In this document: positions 12,764-20,863 of the stretch, one piece after another
How positions within the stretch are numbered: position 1 is the stretch's first letter
How the letters are laid out: every line of letters begins with the position of its first letter
NCBI GenBank assembly: GCA_900471525.1
Contig: UCEZ01000029.1
Span: 62,001-126,000, forward strand
DNA: 64,000 nt
Reading direction: 5' to 3'
DNA from: Hyphomicrobiales bacterium
Lineage (GTDB): Bacteria; Pseudomonadota; Alphaproteobacteria; Rhizobiales; Rhizobiaceae
The notes under the pieces: generated by a model
What the model saw: the letters and a program-made list of their open reading frames with translations, nothing else
Database searches by the model: none
What the model was told of the DNA's origin: nothing
Program-made: the position numbers and the translations under genes

Positions 12764-12930
12764 TGCCGCGTGGCGCTGCCATTCATCGGGTGATTTCGGC
12801 GGGTGTCGCGGTCGCTGTTCCGGCGACCGCGTTCATGGTGAACGACGAGATCAATATGGAATTCATCGTGCTGGGGGCGCTGATCGGCTTCGCCTGCTGG
12901 TACTGGGGTCCCGCGTGGCCTCCTCTATGA
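12763..12930 (+). CDS. Small hydrophobic protein between gltB and gltD
   Basis: A 55-codon ORF whose ATG overlaps the gltB stop codon as TAATG and which ends at a TGA 15 bases before gltD. It has two hydrophobic stretches: VISAGVAVAVPATAF, then MEFIVLGALIGFACWYW with a terminal WPPL. Codon third positions are mostly G/C or typical of the neighbours. The GGAG just before the ATG is too close for an ordinary start, so translational coupling to gltB is more likely. No family is recognised. The placement inside the glutamate synthase operon suggests co-expression; function is unknown. Confidence 0.55.
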
Positions 12931-12945
12931 TATAAGGGACGAAGC

Positions 12946-14400
12946 ATGGGTAAGGTTACAGGTTTCATGGAAATCGACCGGCAACTGGCGAAGTATCAGC
13001 CGGCGTCGGATCGCATTCGGCATTTCCGCGAATTCACGATCCCGATGTCGGACCCGGAAGTACAGAAACAGGCCGCGCGCTGCATGGACTGTGGCATCCC
13101 CTATTGCCATGGTCCGACCGGCTGCCCGGTGCACAACCAGATCCCCGACTGGAACGATCTCGTCTACAACGGCAACTGGGACGAGGCGATCCGCAACCTG
13201 CACTCGACCAACAATTTTCCGGAGTTCACCGGCCGCATCTGCCCGGCACCCTGCGAGGAAGCCTGCACGCTGAACCTCGAAGATGCGCCGGTCGCCATCA
13301 AGACCGTCGAGCAGGCGATCGCCGACAAGGCCTATGAGATGGGCTATATCGTACCGCAGCCGGCTGTCGTGAAGACCGGGAAGAAGGTTGCGATCATCGG
13401 CTCGGGGCCTGCCGGCATGGCAGCGGCGCAGCAGCTTGCCCGCGCCGGCCACGAGGTTCATGTCTATGAGCGTGAAAGCAAGCCGGGCGGCCTGCTGCGT
13501 TACGGCATTCCGGACTTCAAGATGGAGAAGAACTTCATCGACCGTCGCGTCGACCAGATGCGCGGCGAAGGCGTCACCTTCCATTGCGGCGTCAATGTCG
13601 GCGTGGACAAGACCGTAGACGGCTTGATCGAAGAGCATGATGCCGTGATCTACTGCGGTGGTTCCGAAACGCCGCGCGATGCCGGTATTCCGGGTGTCGA
13701 GTTCCACGGTGTTCATGATGCCATGCCCTATCTCGTCCAGCAGAACCGCCGTGTCGGCCGCGAGAATATCGACAGCGTCGGCTGGCCGTCGGATCCGATC
13801 CTTGCCGGCGGCAAGCATATCGTCGTCGTTGGTGGTGGTGATACGGCGTCCGACTGCGTCGGCACCGCGTTTCGCCAGGGCGCCGTCAAGGTGACCCAGC
13901 TCGACATCCGTCCGCAGCCGCCTGAAAAGGAAGACAAGCTCGCCGTCTGGCCGTTCTGGGCCACCAAGATGCGCACTTCGTCCTCGCAGGCTGAAGGGGC
14001 CGTGCGCGAGTTCCAGGTGGCGACGCTTGAATTCGTCGGTGAGGATGGCGTGCTGACCGGCGTCAAATGCTGTCAGGTCGATGAACGCCGCAAGCCCATC
14101 CCGGGCACGGAATTCGTCATCAAGGCTGACCTTGCCTTCATCGCCATCGGCTTCAGCGGCCCGTTCACCGACAGCGTGTTGAAGGATCTCGGCGAGAAGC
14201 TGACGATCAATACCGACCGCCGCGGCTCGACCAATGTCGTTGCCAACGACAAGGACTACCGCACCTCGGTCGACAAGCTCTGGGTCGCGGGTGACGTGCG
14301 TCGTGGACAGTCGCTGGTCGTCTGGGCGATCCGCGAAGGTCGCCAGGCGGCGCGCGCGGTCGATGAGGCGCTGATGGGCTCGACCGTCCTGCCGCGGTGA
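12946..14400 (+). CDS. gltD: Glutamate synthase (NADPH), small subunit
   Basis: A 484-aa GOGAT beta subunit that passes electrons from NADPH through FAD and Fe-S centres to GltB. The N-terminal cysteine-rich region (CMDCGIPYC, CPAPCEEAC) carries the 4Fe-4S ligands, roughly residues 46-105. The FAD dinucleotide fold is at VAIIGSGPAGMAAA (about 148) and the NADPH fold at VVVGGGDTASDC (about 290). The ribosome site is AAGGGACGAAGC. It is the last gene of the gltB operon and is followed by a strong terminator. Confidence 0.97.
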   Translation: MGKVTGFMEIDRQLAKYQPASDRIRHFREFTIPMSDPEVQKQAARCMDCGIPYCHGPTGCPVHNQIPDWNDLVYNGNWDEAIRNLHSTNNFPEFTGRICPAPCEEACTLNLEDAPVAIKTVEQAIADKAYEMGYIVPQPAVVKTGKKVAIIGSGPAGMAAAQQLARAGHEVHVYERESKPGGLLRYGIPDFKMEKNFIDRRVDQMRGEGVTFHCGVNVGVDKTVDGLIEEHDAVIYCGGSETPRDAGIPGVEFHGVHDAMPYLVQQNRRVGRENIDSVGWPSDPILAGGKHIVVVGGGDTASDCVGTAFRQGAVKVTQLDIRPQPPEKEDKLAVWPFWATKMRTSSSQAEGAVREFQVATLEFVGEDGVLTGVKCCQVDERRKPIPGTEFVIKADLAFIAIGFSGPFTDSVLKDLGEKLTINTDRRGSTNVVANDKDYRTSVDKLWVAGDVRRGQSLVVWAIREGRQAARAVDEALMGSTVLPR

Positions 14401-14426
14401 CGATCAAATCCGGTTCTGATGTGTCA

Positions 14427-14459
14427 AAAAGGGGCTCCGCACGATGCGGGGCCCCTTTT
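14427..14459 (+). terminator. Intrinsic terminator of the gltB-gltD operon
   Basis: AAAAGGGGC-TCCGC (from 14427) pairs with GCGGG-GCCCCTTTT (to 14459) around ACGAT. The A-rich 5' side and T-rich 3' side make it potentially bidirectional, so it could also serve the minus-strand VOC remnant ending at 14484. Confidence 0.85.
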
Positions 14460-14483
14460 CGCGTTGCCTGCAAGAACGATGCT

Positions 14484-14867
14484 CTAACTCGCAAAGGCGA
14501 GAAGATTGCCGTCGGGATCGCGCACGATGAACGTTCTTGCGCCCCAGGATTCCTCCCGCAACAACTGGTGAAATGTAGCGCCTGATGCCTGAAACTCTTC
14601 GAACAGCAATGCGGTATCATCCAGCGTGACCGTCGCCGACAGCGCGTCTGGCTGGGCCTGCCGGAAGCGATCGTCGAAAGCAGCGCTAACGGTATGCCGC
14701 AGGTTCAGCCGCACATTGTCGCGCTGAACCTGGGCATAAAAGGGTGGGTCGCCATAGAGGAAGACGGTTTGGAAACCGAGTTTATCGACCTAGAAATCGC
14801 AGGCTGCATTGATATCCGAGACGAACAGTTGCGGCTCGACCGCTGCAAGAAAAGGTTTTGCGGTCAT
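14484..14867 (-). pseudogene. Glyoxalase/bleomycin-resistance (VOC) family gene with an in-frame amber codon
   Basis: Starting at ATG 14867 behind GGGAGCCGAGG, the frame reads MTAKPFLAAVEPQLFVSD, then AACDF, then a TAG at codon 26 (14792-14790), then VDKLGFQTVFLYGD. It stays open to the normal stop at 14484. VOC proteins normally have Tyr after DF (DFYxxkLGF), so a single base change from TAC/TAT to TAG explains the break. The remainder includes a VRLNLRH strand and a terminal RDPDGNLLAFAS, typical of the fold. The gene lies 18 bases downstream of the SGNH gene. Either it is a recent pseudogene, or a shorter product starts at the internal ATG 14714. Confidence 0.75.
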
Positions 14868-14885
14868 CGCCTCGGCTCCCTTGGC

Positions 14886-16127
14886 TCAATTCCTGATCAC
14901 CGGATTGCTGATCACCGTTTCCGGTTTCGCCAGCCGGAAGTCATCCACGCGGCCCGCCGGAGCTTCCGCGATCTCGCCCTTTTCGACCAGGCGATCACGC
15001 GGGCTTTTGCCGTTGCTGGTGAGCGCTGCATTTCCGCCAAGAAGAACGGATGCACCATCAAGCTCGGGATCGTCGAGGCTGATCGGCTGGGTCTGGATGA
15101 TGTCTTCATTGGCGGTCGGGGCCGCAACGACCAGGTCTTTCAATCCGCCGGCACCCGGAACATCCTGCGTGGAGGCGGCGGCGTCACCGAGCAGCTTGCG
15201 GATGTCCTTCTCGACATAGAAGGCGAGCTTGCGCTTGCCGGCCTTCGTCATGTTGATACCGTCCGAGCCGCGCAAACGAACCTGCTGACCGTTGATGTCC
15301 GAGCCGGTCATGACGAATTTTCCGTCCTCGTCGACGAAGCCGTCCCAGATATCGACGAAGGTGCCGCCGACCTTTTCCGTCTCGTTGCGGAAGATGCCGT
15401 TGAGGGTGACCATATCGGCAGTCATCGACGTCGATTGGAAGGGCGGCATACCGACCCACAGGAGCGGTATCTTCTCGCTGCGGGCAAGTGCGGCAAAGGC
15501 GCCGGTGCGGCGCGTATATTCTGCAAGCCAGCGGTCGGTGCGGAATTTTTCCTTTTCCCCGTCGATCGACATCTGCTGGCGCTCGTTGGCGCCGAGGCTG
15601 ACGATGACGACAGAGGGCTTCACCTCGGCAACATAGGCCGGCAGGTTCTCCGGCCAGTTGAAATAGTCGTCGCGCACCAGGCCGGATGAACCGTTCGCGC
15701 GGGTCTCGATGATAATGCCTGGGGTCGTTTCGAATGCTGTCTTCAAGCCATCGCCAAGGCTTCCGGCGACGAAGTCGCCGACGACGAGCACCTTCTTGGC
15801 GTCCGGAAGTTTCTCGACCACGACGGGGGCCGGTTCGACTGGCGCGGGCTTGGCCTTCTGACGCGCCTTCTTTGGCTTCTGGCGCTGCTGTTGCGGCTGT
15901 CGCTGCCGCGGCTCGTAGATGGGGACGTCTTCATAGACCGGAGGTTGGCGTCGCCGGCCGAAACCGAACAGCATGTCGAGGATCGACCTGCGCTCCTGCG
16001 CTCCCGCCTGACGTGGCGGCTCCATCACGAAGGCCGTGATGCCGATCGCGATAACGATCAGGCCGTGCAGCAGCCAGTGGAGACCTATCCTGTCGCTGTT
16101 CTTGCCGCTCATGCCACCGTTCCGCAT
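14886..16127 (-). CDS. SGNH/GDSL-type hydrolase, DUF459 family
   Basis: A 413-aa membrane-anchored protein. An N-terminal hydrophobic segment (LHWLLHGLIVIAIGITAF) is followed by a basic, Gln/Pro-rich linker (residues 45-105). A DUF459 SGNH-like domain then begins at KKVLVVGDFVAGSLGDGL; VIVSLGANERQQ corresponds to the family's GAND block. Such proteins are thought to act on acyl or acetyl groups in the periplasm; the substrate is unknown. A start at the second Met (16112) is equally possible. The VOC remnant lies directly downstream, and the RIME-like repeats lie upstream. Confidence 0.8.
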   Translation of the reverse strand: MRNGGMSGKNSDRIGLHWLLHGLIVIAIGITAFVMEPPRQAGAQERRSILDMLFGFGRRRQPPVYEDVPIYEPRQRQPQQQRQKPKKARQKAKPAPVEPAPVVVEKLPDAKKVLVVGDFVAGSLGDGLKTAFETTPGIIIETRANGSSGLVRDDYFNWPENLPAYVAEVKPSVVIVSLGANERQQMSIDGEKEKFRTDRWLAEYTRRTGAFAALARSEKIPLLWVGMPPFQSTSMTADMVTLNGIFRNETEKVGGTFVDIWDGFVDEDGKFVMTGSDINGQQVRLRGSDGINMTKAGKRKLAFYVEKDIRKLLGDAAASTQDVPGAGGLKDLVVAAPTANEDIIQTQPISLDDPELDGASVLLGGNAALTSNGKSPRDRLVEKGEIAEAPAGRVDDFRLAKPETVISNPVIRN

Positions 16128-16148
16128 GTTCTTGCCCGTGAAGTCTAC

Positions 16149-16251
16149 TGCATAATTCCTTAAATCGGAATCGATTTAAGGACAAAATTATGCAGCACTT
16201 TTAATGCGTTACAGCGACCTTTGCGTGTCATATTTGACGCGCGGCGCTGTA
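16149..16251. repeat. RIME-like intergenic mosaic element (two adjacent palindromes)
   Basis: The first palindrome has inner arms CCTTAAATCG (16158-16167) and CGATTTAAGG (16172-16181). Its outer arms are TGCATAATT (16149-16157) and AATTATGCA (16186-16194), with four extra bases on one side. A second hairpin joins TACAGCG...GCGTGTCA (16210-16230) to TGACGCGC...CGCTGTA (16235-16251). A unit of about 103 bp with two large imperfect palindromes matches what is known of RIME elements in rhizobia. Identity to published copies was not checked. Confidence 0.65.
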
Positions 16252-16260
16252 GTGCGTTTC

Positions 16261-16318
16261 TCCGCAAGCGCGCAACGCCTCTCTTTCGAAAGGCGTTGCG
16301 CAGAAGGATGCTTGCGGA
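16261..16318. repeat. Nested long inverted repeat
   Basis: TCCGCAAGC (16261-16269) is complementary to GCTTGCGGA (16310-16318), and inside it GCGCAACGCCT (16270-16280) is complementary to AGGCGTTGCGC (16291-16301). Together they form one long hairpin between the transglycosylase stop and the RIME-like element. There is no T tract; it may be a transcript stabiliser, a weak terminator or part of the mosaic repeat. Confidence 0.65.
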
Positions 16319-16355
16319 TTGTGCCGTAATTGCGAGCACCGGGCGCTCGTGATCG

Positions 16356-17573
16356 CTAGTTCCGCAGCGCCTTCAGCAGGTGCTGCGTCGGCTCGCCATC
16401 GGGTGCCATGCCGTTGCGGTTCTGGAAGGCCTGGATGGCGGCCTTGGAGCCGGAGCCAAAATTGCCGTCGACCTCGCCGTCATAATAGCCGAGTTCCTTC
16501 AGGCGGGATTGCAGCTCGAACTTCTGCTTGATATCGAGCGAACCATCCGGCCGGCTCCATGCCTGCTGCATGCCGCCATAGCCGGCGATCTCGTCAGCCA
16601 GCAGGCCGACGCCGAGCGCGTAGGAGTCCGAGGCGTTGTAGCGCTTGATGACGAAGAAGTTCTTGGTCATCAGGAAACCAGGGCCGCTACCACCACCGGG
16701 CATTTTCAGCTCGGCGCGCTGATCCGCATTGCGGAACGCCTTGCCGTTCGGCCGGGTGAAACCGAGGGCTGCCCATTGCGCCAGTGTCTTCGTCTGGCCG
16801 GCATACTGGCTGCCGTTGGATGGCGGCGCGATCTCGTAGCCCCAGGTCTGTCCCGGCTGCCAGCCGTTTTTCTTCAGCAGGTTCGCAGCGGTTGCCAAGG
16901 CATCCGGTACCGAGTTCCAGATGTCCTTGTGACCGTTGCCATCGGCATCGACAGCATAGAGCAGATAGCTGGTCGGAATGAACTGTGTGTGGCCCATGGC
17001 GCCGGCCCAGGAGCCGTTCAACTCGCGTGGGCTGATATCGCCGTTCTGCAAAATCTTGAGGGCCGCGATCAGCTGGGTCTTGGCATATTTTGCGCGTTTT
17101 GGATCGGCATAGGCAAGCGTCGCCAGCGCGCGCGGAACGTAGTGCAGACGTTCGTCCTTTTCCAGTACGGCGCCATAGTTGGATTCCATCGACCAGATCG
17201 CCAGAAGGATGGTCTTGTCGATGCCGAAATGCTTCTCAAGCGCTGCGAGCGTGCGGCCATGCTTGACCGCCATTTCCTGCCCGATCTTGCGCGTGTAGGG
17301 GTTCACGCGGCTATCGATATATTCCCAGATCTTGTGCTTGAACTCGGGCTGATAGCGTGCTTTCTCAAGGACATCCGGATCGGGCGTCTTGACGCCTGAA
17401 AAGGCCTGGCGATAGGTTGCCTTGGTGATGCCGCTCTTTGCCGCGGTGGCATAGAAGCTGTTGATCCAGGTCTCGAAACCGTCGTCAGCCGAGGCAGGCG
17501 ACGAGGCAAACAGAACTGCGGCTGTGATGAAGGCGGCGGCGCGGCAAAGGAGGTTTTTTCGGATCTTTGTCAT
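16356..17573 (-). CDS. Lytic murein transglycosylase, MltB family, with peptidoglycan-binding domain
   Basis: About 405 aa from ATG 17573. A signal peptide (LLCRAAAFITAAVLFASSPASA) is followed by the MltB/SLT-type domain. The catalytic glutamate is in AIWSMESNYG (about residue 120), and GAMGHTQFIPTSY follows. A C-terminal PG_binding_1 module is present (ELGYYDGEVDGNFGSGS). It cleaves the glycan strand to 1,6-anhydro-MurNAc ends in the periplasm. No lipobox is evident, so it is soluble or loosely attached. An upstream start at 17612 is possible but would put a charged stretch before the signal peptide. Confidence 0.92.
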   Translation of the reverse strand: MTKIRKNLLCRAAAFITAAVLFASSPASADDGFETWINSFYATAAKSGITKATYRQAFSGVKTPDPDVLEKARYQPEFKHKIWEYIDSRVNPYTRKIGQEMAVKHGRTLAALEKHFGIDKTILLAIWSMESNYGAVLEKDERLHYVPRALATLAYADPKRAKYAKTQLIAALKILQNGDISPRELNGSWAGAMGHTQFIPTSYLLYAVDADGNGHKDIWNSVPDALATAANLLKKNGWQPGQTWGYEIAPPSNGSQYAGQTKTLAQWAALGFTRPNGKAFRNADQRAELKMPGGGSGPGFLMTKNFFVIKRYNASDSYALGVGLLADEIAGYGGMQQAWSRPDGSLDIKQKFELQSRLKELGYYDGEVDGNFGSGSKAAIQAFQNRNGMAPDGEPTQHLLKALRN

Positions 17574-17875
17574 CAGCTGTCGTTTCCGTTGGTCGGCGCG
17601 CTGCCGGACCAAGAGGCTGATCGGCGGTGCGCAAATTTACAGTCTTAGAGCCAGCTTCATGCACAGATTAAGTGCATGTGCTTCCATTTTCGGGCTGTTC
17701 AGCCAAAGAGGCAACCGCCAGAATCGGAATCTTACAAAAATGAAGTCAACAAATTCTTTACCATGAATGGGTGGTGCCGTCTTCTTTCGTAAAAAAATAG
17801 CAATTTGTCGCTTAATCCCTATTGATAGCAATCGAGCTCGATTTAAATCACAGTGCCGTGATCCTGGAGATGTCA
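17574..17875. other. Divergent intergenic region between the lytic transglycosylase and galU
   Basis: About 300 AT-rich bases hold both divergent promoters by position. The notable element is a dyad, CATGCAC (17658-17664) and GTGCATG (17672-17678), with a 7-base spacer, which has the shape of a dimeric regulator's operator. No open frame here has a recognisable product, and I could not assign promoter boxes with confidence. Confidence 0.45.
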
Positions 17876-18763
17876 ATGACTGACAAGCGTAAAGTTCGTA
17901 AGGCCGTATTCCCCGTGGCCGGTCTTGGAACCCGATTCCTGCCCGCGACCAAGTCTGTTCCCAAGGAAATGCTGACGGTCGTCGACAAGCCGATCATCCA
18001 ATATGTCGTCGACGAGGCGCTGGAAGCCGGTATCGAACATTTCGTTTTCGTCACAGGCCGCAACAAGCATGTGATCGAAGACTATTTCGACATTCACTTC
18101 GAACTCGAACAGACGCTGCGTGAGCGCAGCAAGAAGGCCGAGATGACCATCCTGGCCGCGCAGCTGCCGAAGGCCGGCACGGTGAGCTTTACGCGCCAGC
18201 AGGAGCCGCTCGGTCTTGGCCATGCCGTCTGGTGTGCCCGCGAGATCGTCGGCAACGAACCGTTTGCGCTGCTTCTGCCTGATATGATCATGCGCGGCCA
18301 GCCGGGTTGCATGAAGGGAATGATCGAACTCTATTCCCACAGCGGCGGCAACATCATCGCGGTTGAAGAATGCGCGCCGGACCAAGCCCACAAGTATGGC
18401 ATCGTCGGTGTCGGCGAGACGGTCGGCGACGGCTTCCGCATTACCAGCATGGTCGAAAAACCGGCCAAGGGCACCGCTCCATCGAATTTCTTCATCAACG
18501 GCCGTTACATCCTGCAGCCGGAAATCTTCTCGATCCTGGAGAGCCAGGAACGCGGCGCCGGCAATGAAATCCAGTTGACCGACGGCATGCTGAAGCTTCT
18601 GAACTCGCAGGATTTCGCGGGTTATGTGTTCCGCGGCGATACATATGATTGCGGTGCAAAGGACGGGTTCATCCTGGCAAACGTGGCCTTTGCGCTCGAG
18701 CGCGACGACATCCGACCGCATGTGCAGGAGCAGTTCAAAGCCCTTGCGGCGAAGCTGAAGTAA
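17876..18763 (+). CDS. galU: UTP-glucose-1-phosphate uridylyltransferase
   Basis: A 295-aa nucleotidyltransferase that makes UDP-glucose for exopolysaccharide, LPS and cyclic glucan synthesis. [18 protein letters not shown] near the N-terminus is the nucleotide-binding signature. [10 protein letters not shown] (about 104) and [12 protein letters not shown] (about 198) are further family blocks. I use the ATG at 17876 ([16 protein letters not shown]), which has GGAG upstream, rather than 17822. It is cytoplasmic and monocistronic, with a terminator 20 bases past the stop. Confidence 0.97.
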   Translation: MTDKRKVRKAVFPVAGLGTRFLPATKSVPKEMLTVVDKPIIQYVVDEALEAGIEHFVFVTGRNKHVIEDYFDIHFELEQTLRERSKKAEMTILAAQLPKAGTVSFTRQQEPLGLGHAVWCAREIVGNEPFALLLPDMIMRGQPGCMKGMIELYSHSGGNIIAVEECAPDQAHKYGIVGVGETVGDGFRITSMVEKPAKGTAPSNFFINGRYILQPEIFSILESQERGAGNEIQLTDGMLKLLNSQDFAGYVFRGDTYDCGAKDGFILANVAFALERDDIRPHVQEQFKALAAKLK

Positions 18764-18782
18764 ACTCTGCCTGGAAAATGAG

Positions 18783-18812
18783 ACCCGCTTGCGCAAACGC
18801 AGGCGGGTTTTT
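18783..18812 (+). terminator. Intrinsic terminator of galU
   Basis: ACCCGCTTGCG (18783-18793) pairs with CGCAGGCGGGT (18798-18808), with one wobble pair, followed by TTTTT. It ends four bases before the stop of the convergent beta-barrel gene. Confidence 0.85.
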
Positions 18813-18816
18813 CGTG

Positions 18817-20307
18817 TCAGCGCCGCAGCGTCAGCCCGACGCCGACGCGTGCGATGTTGGTTGCCGGACCGCTATCGCGCGTCGTGTGCTCGTAGCTGAC
18901 ATCGCCCGTGAGCGCGAGATAGCGGTTCAAGTCCCACGTGAGGCCGGCGCCTGTCAGCCAGACCTTTTCGTCGTCCGAACTGCCGGTCGGGAAATTGCGG
19001 AAAGTCAGGCTGTTCGACAGGCGTGCCACAAGCGCGGTGCGCAGTTCGTGGGTTGCCCGGCTGCTCAGCGTGTAGACCATGGCGCCGCTTTCGCCGGCGG
19101 TGGTCGAGGGTTCGAGGCCGGTCGAAATGCCGTAGGTCACATCGGTGCCGCGCTGCGGCGACCAGTTGATCAGCCCGTCGATCGTGAAGCCCTTCAATTC
19201 GTCGAGGCGATTGTCGTCGAACCGATACGTCTGATACCCAAGCGCGACCTCGCCGTTGAGCTTTTCCCCAAGATCGGCCTCGATGCCGGCCCGGGCGCCG
19301 TAGCTATCATAGGATCTTTCGAAGCCGAGCGTATCTTCCCTAAGATCGTAGATTGATTTTCCTGCGGAAGCCTCGATAAACGGAATGAGCGCCGGCGAGA
19401 GTTCGTAGCCGACGCGTACGGTGACAGCGCCCGCATTGCGGTTTCTGTCCTTCAAGGACAGGGTATCACCGTTCTCAAGGTCAACGTTGCCATAGACGTA
19501 GCGATCGAAATCAACCTTGGCGGAACCGCGCAGGATGCCGAAATCGCGCTCGATACCGGCGCCGAGCGTATATTGATCAATGCCGGACTGCGTGCTTGCG
19601 TCGCTGACGGCGTTCGGATCGGTCGAGTCTTCGCGCTCGAAATGATAGCCGGCCTTCAGGGTCGCAGTCGTTTGCTCGGAGAGATCGAGCCGCAGGGCCG
19701 CTTCGAGGTCGGCGGTCGGTTCGGTCTCGCCGGAACCGGAGACGTTGTGCTGCCAGGTGCCTTCGCCCGTTACCGTCAGTTGGTGACGGGACCAGTCGGA
19801 GGTCAGCGTGCCTTTCAGGCCGGTCTCGAGATAGCTGCGGCTTTCCTTCGAACTGCCGGTCTTGTTGCTTTCGAAATTGTAGGTTTGGCCAAGCGTCGGT
19901 TTCAGGACGAAGCTTCCAAGGCGGATGCCCTGCGCATCGTTGCGGTCGATATCGAGCTGCGACCTCAGACCGTCGACTGTGTTTTCGCGCAAGTTCGTGC
20001 GGGCCATGTCCTCGTCGATTGTCGGATCGTTGAGCAGCGGTTCGCCGCTATCGGTGCTGATCGAACCGGTGGTGATCGCAGCCGTATCCTCGACGGCCGG
20101 GGCGCCGGGAAGCGCTGCGGCATTGGTATTGGCGGTACCGGTCGTGATCGTCGTGGTGTCCGCGGAAGTGCCGTCTGATCCCGAAAGAAGCTGTTGCGCG
20201 GAGGTGGCATTCGGTGAAAACAGGGCACAGCTGGCCATAAGCCAGGCCGCAGCGGTCGCCGGGCGCGGGAGGCTCGTCCTCTTCGTGCGTGGAAAGAATG
20301 GCGTCAT
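18817..20307 (-). CDS. Outer-membrane beta-barrel protein (putative porin, BBP2-like)
   Basis: A 496-aa exported protein. A signal peptide (about residues 17-38, ending SAQ) is followed by a Thr/Ala/Asp-rich low-complexity region (about 40-90). Many alternating amphipathic strands come next, and the C-terminus (ARVGVGLTLRR) is strand-like. The pattern suits the outer-membrane beta-barrel family related to BBP2. The role is probably structural or transport in the outer membrane; no ligand can be inferred. It stands alone and converges with galU. Confidence 0.78.
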   Translation of the reverse strand: MTPFFPRTKRTSLPRPATAAAWLMASCALFSPNATSAQQLLSGSDGTSADTTTITTGTANTNAAALPGAPAVEDTAAITTGSISTDSGEPLLNDPTIDEDMARTNLRENTVDGLRSQLDIDRNDAQGIRLGSFVLKPTLGQTYNFESNKTGSSKESRSYLETGLKGTLTSDWSRHQLTVTGEGTWQHNVSGSGETEPTADLEAALRLDLSEQTTATLKAGYHFEREDSTDPNAVSDASTQSGIDQYTLGAGIERDFGILRGSAKVDFDRYVYGNVDLENGDTLSLKDRNRNAGAVTVRVGYELSPALIPFIEASAGKSIYDLREDTLGFERSYDSYGARAGIEADLGEKLNGEVALGYQTYRFDDNRLDELKGFTIDGLINWSPQRGTDVTYGISTGLEPSTTAGESGAMVYTLSSRATHELRTALVARLSNSLTFRNFPTGSSDDEKVWLTGAGLTWDLNRYLALTGDVSYEHTTRDSGPATNIARVGVGLTLRR

Positions 20308-20401
20308 CTGCCGAATGCCCGGAAATCCGTTTACCAGTGTTGAGCAACCGTAAACGGATGTGGTTAACCATTCCTTTCTGAAATGGCTTGCGGCTTGAAT
20401 T

Positions 20402-20860
20402 TCAGGCGCTTTCCACGGTCAACCGGCCGCCGTCACTGCCGATCACCCTGACACGCGCGCCGGCCGGCAGGTCCGGCCCGTTGACGGTCCATGTCGTGTC
20501 ATCGAGCCTAATTCGGCCCCGGCCTTCGGTAATCGGCTTTTCAAGCACGGCCGTGCGGCCGACCAGGCGGGCGCCGCGCTGGTTGAGGAGCGGTTCGTCC
20601 GATGTGTCGCCGGAGCGAGCGAGCAATCGGCGACCGACGAAAACCGCGGCGACGGAAAGAACTGCGAAGAACACCAGCTGTGCCTGCCAGACCCAGAAGC
20701 CCGCATCCCAGAGCAGCAGGGAGACGACGCCGGTAAGAATAGCGGCAATGCCGATCCAGACGAGGAACACACCGGGCGCCACCACTTCGGCCGCGAGCAG
20801 CGCGAAACCCAGCACCCACCAGCTCCATGGGCCAAGTTCAAGGATGATGCGCTCGATCAT
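20402..20860 (-). CDS. NfeD-family membrane protein
   Basis: A 152-aa protein with hydrophobic segments at about residues 13-60 (WWVLGFALLAAEVVAPGVFLVWIG and following) and a C-terminal OB-fold (residues 85-152: RGARLVGRTAVLEKPI, GRIRLDDTTWTVNGPDLPAG). NfeD proteins of this short class are partners of SPFH proteins. The gene begins three bases after the stop of the SPFH gene, a strong sign of an operon and a joint complex in the inner membrane. Confidence 0.9.
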   Translation of the reverse strand: MIERIILELGPWSWWVLGFALLAAEVVAPGVFLVWIGIAAILTGVVSLLLWDAGFWVWQAQLVFFAVLSVAAVFVGRRLLARSGDTSDEPLLNQRGARLVGRTAVLEKPITEGRGRIRLDDTTWTVNGPDLPAGARVRVIGSDGGRLTVESA

Positions 20861-20863
20861 GGA

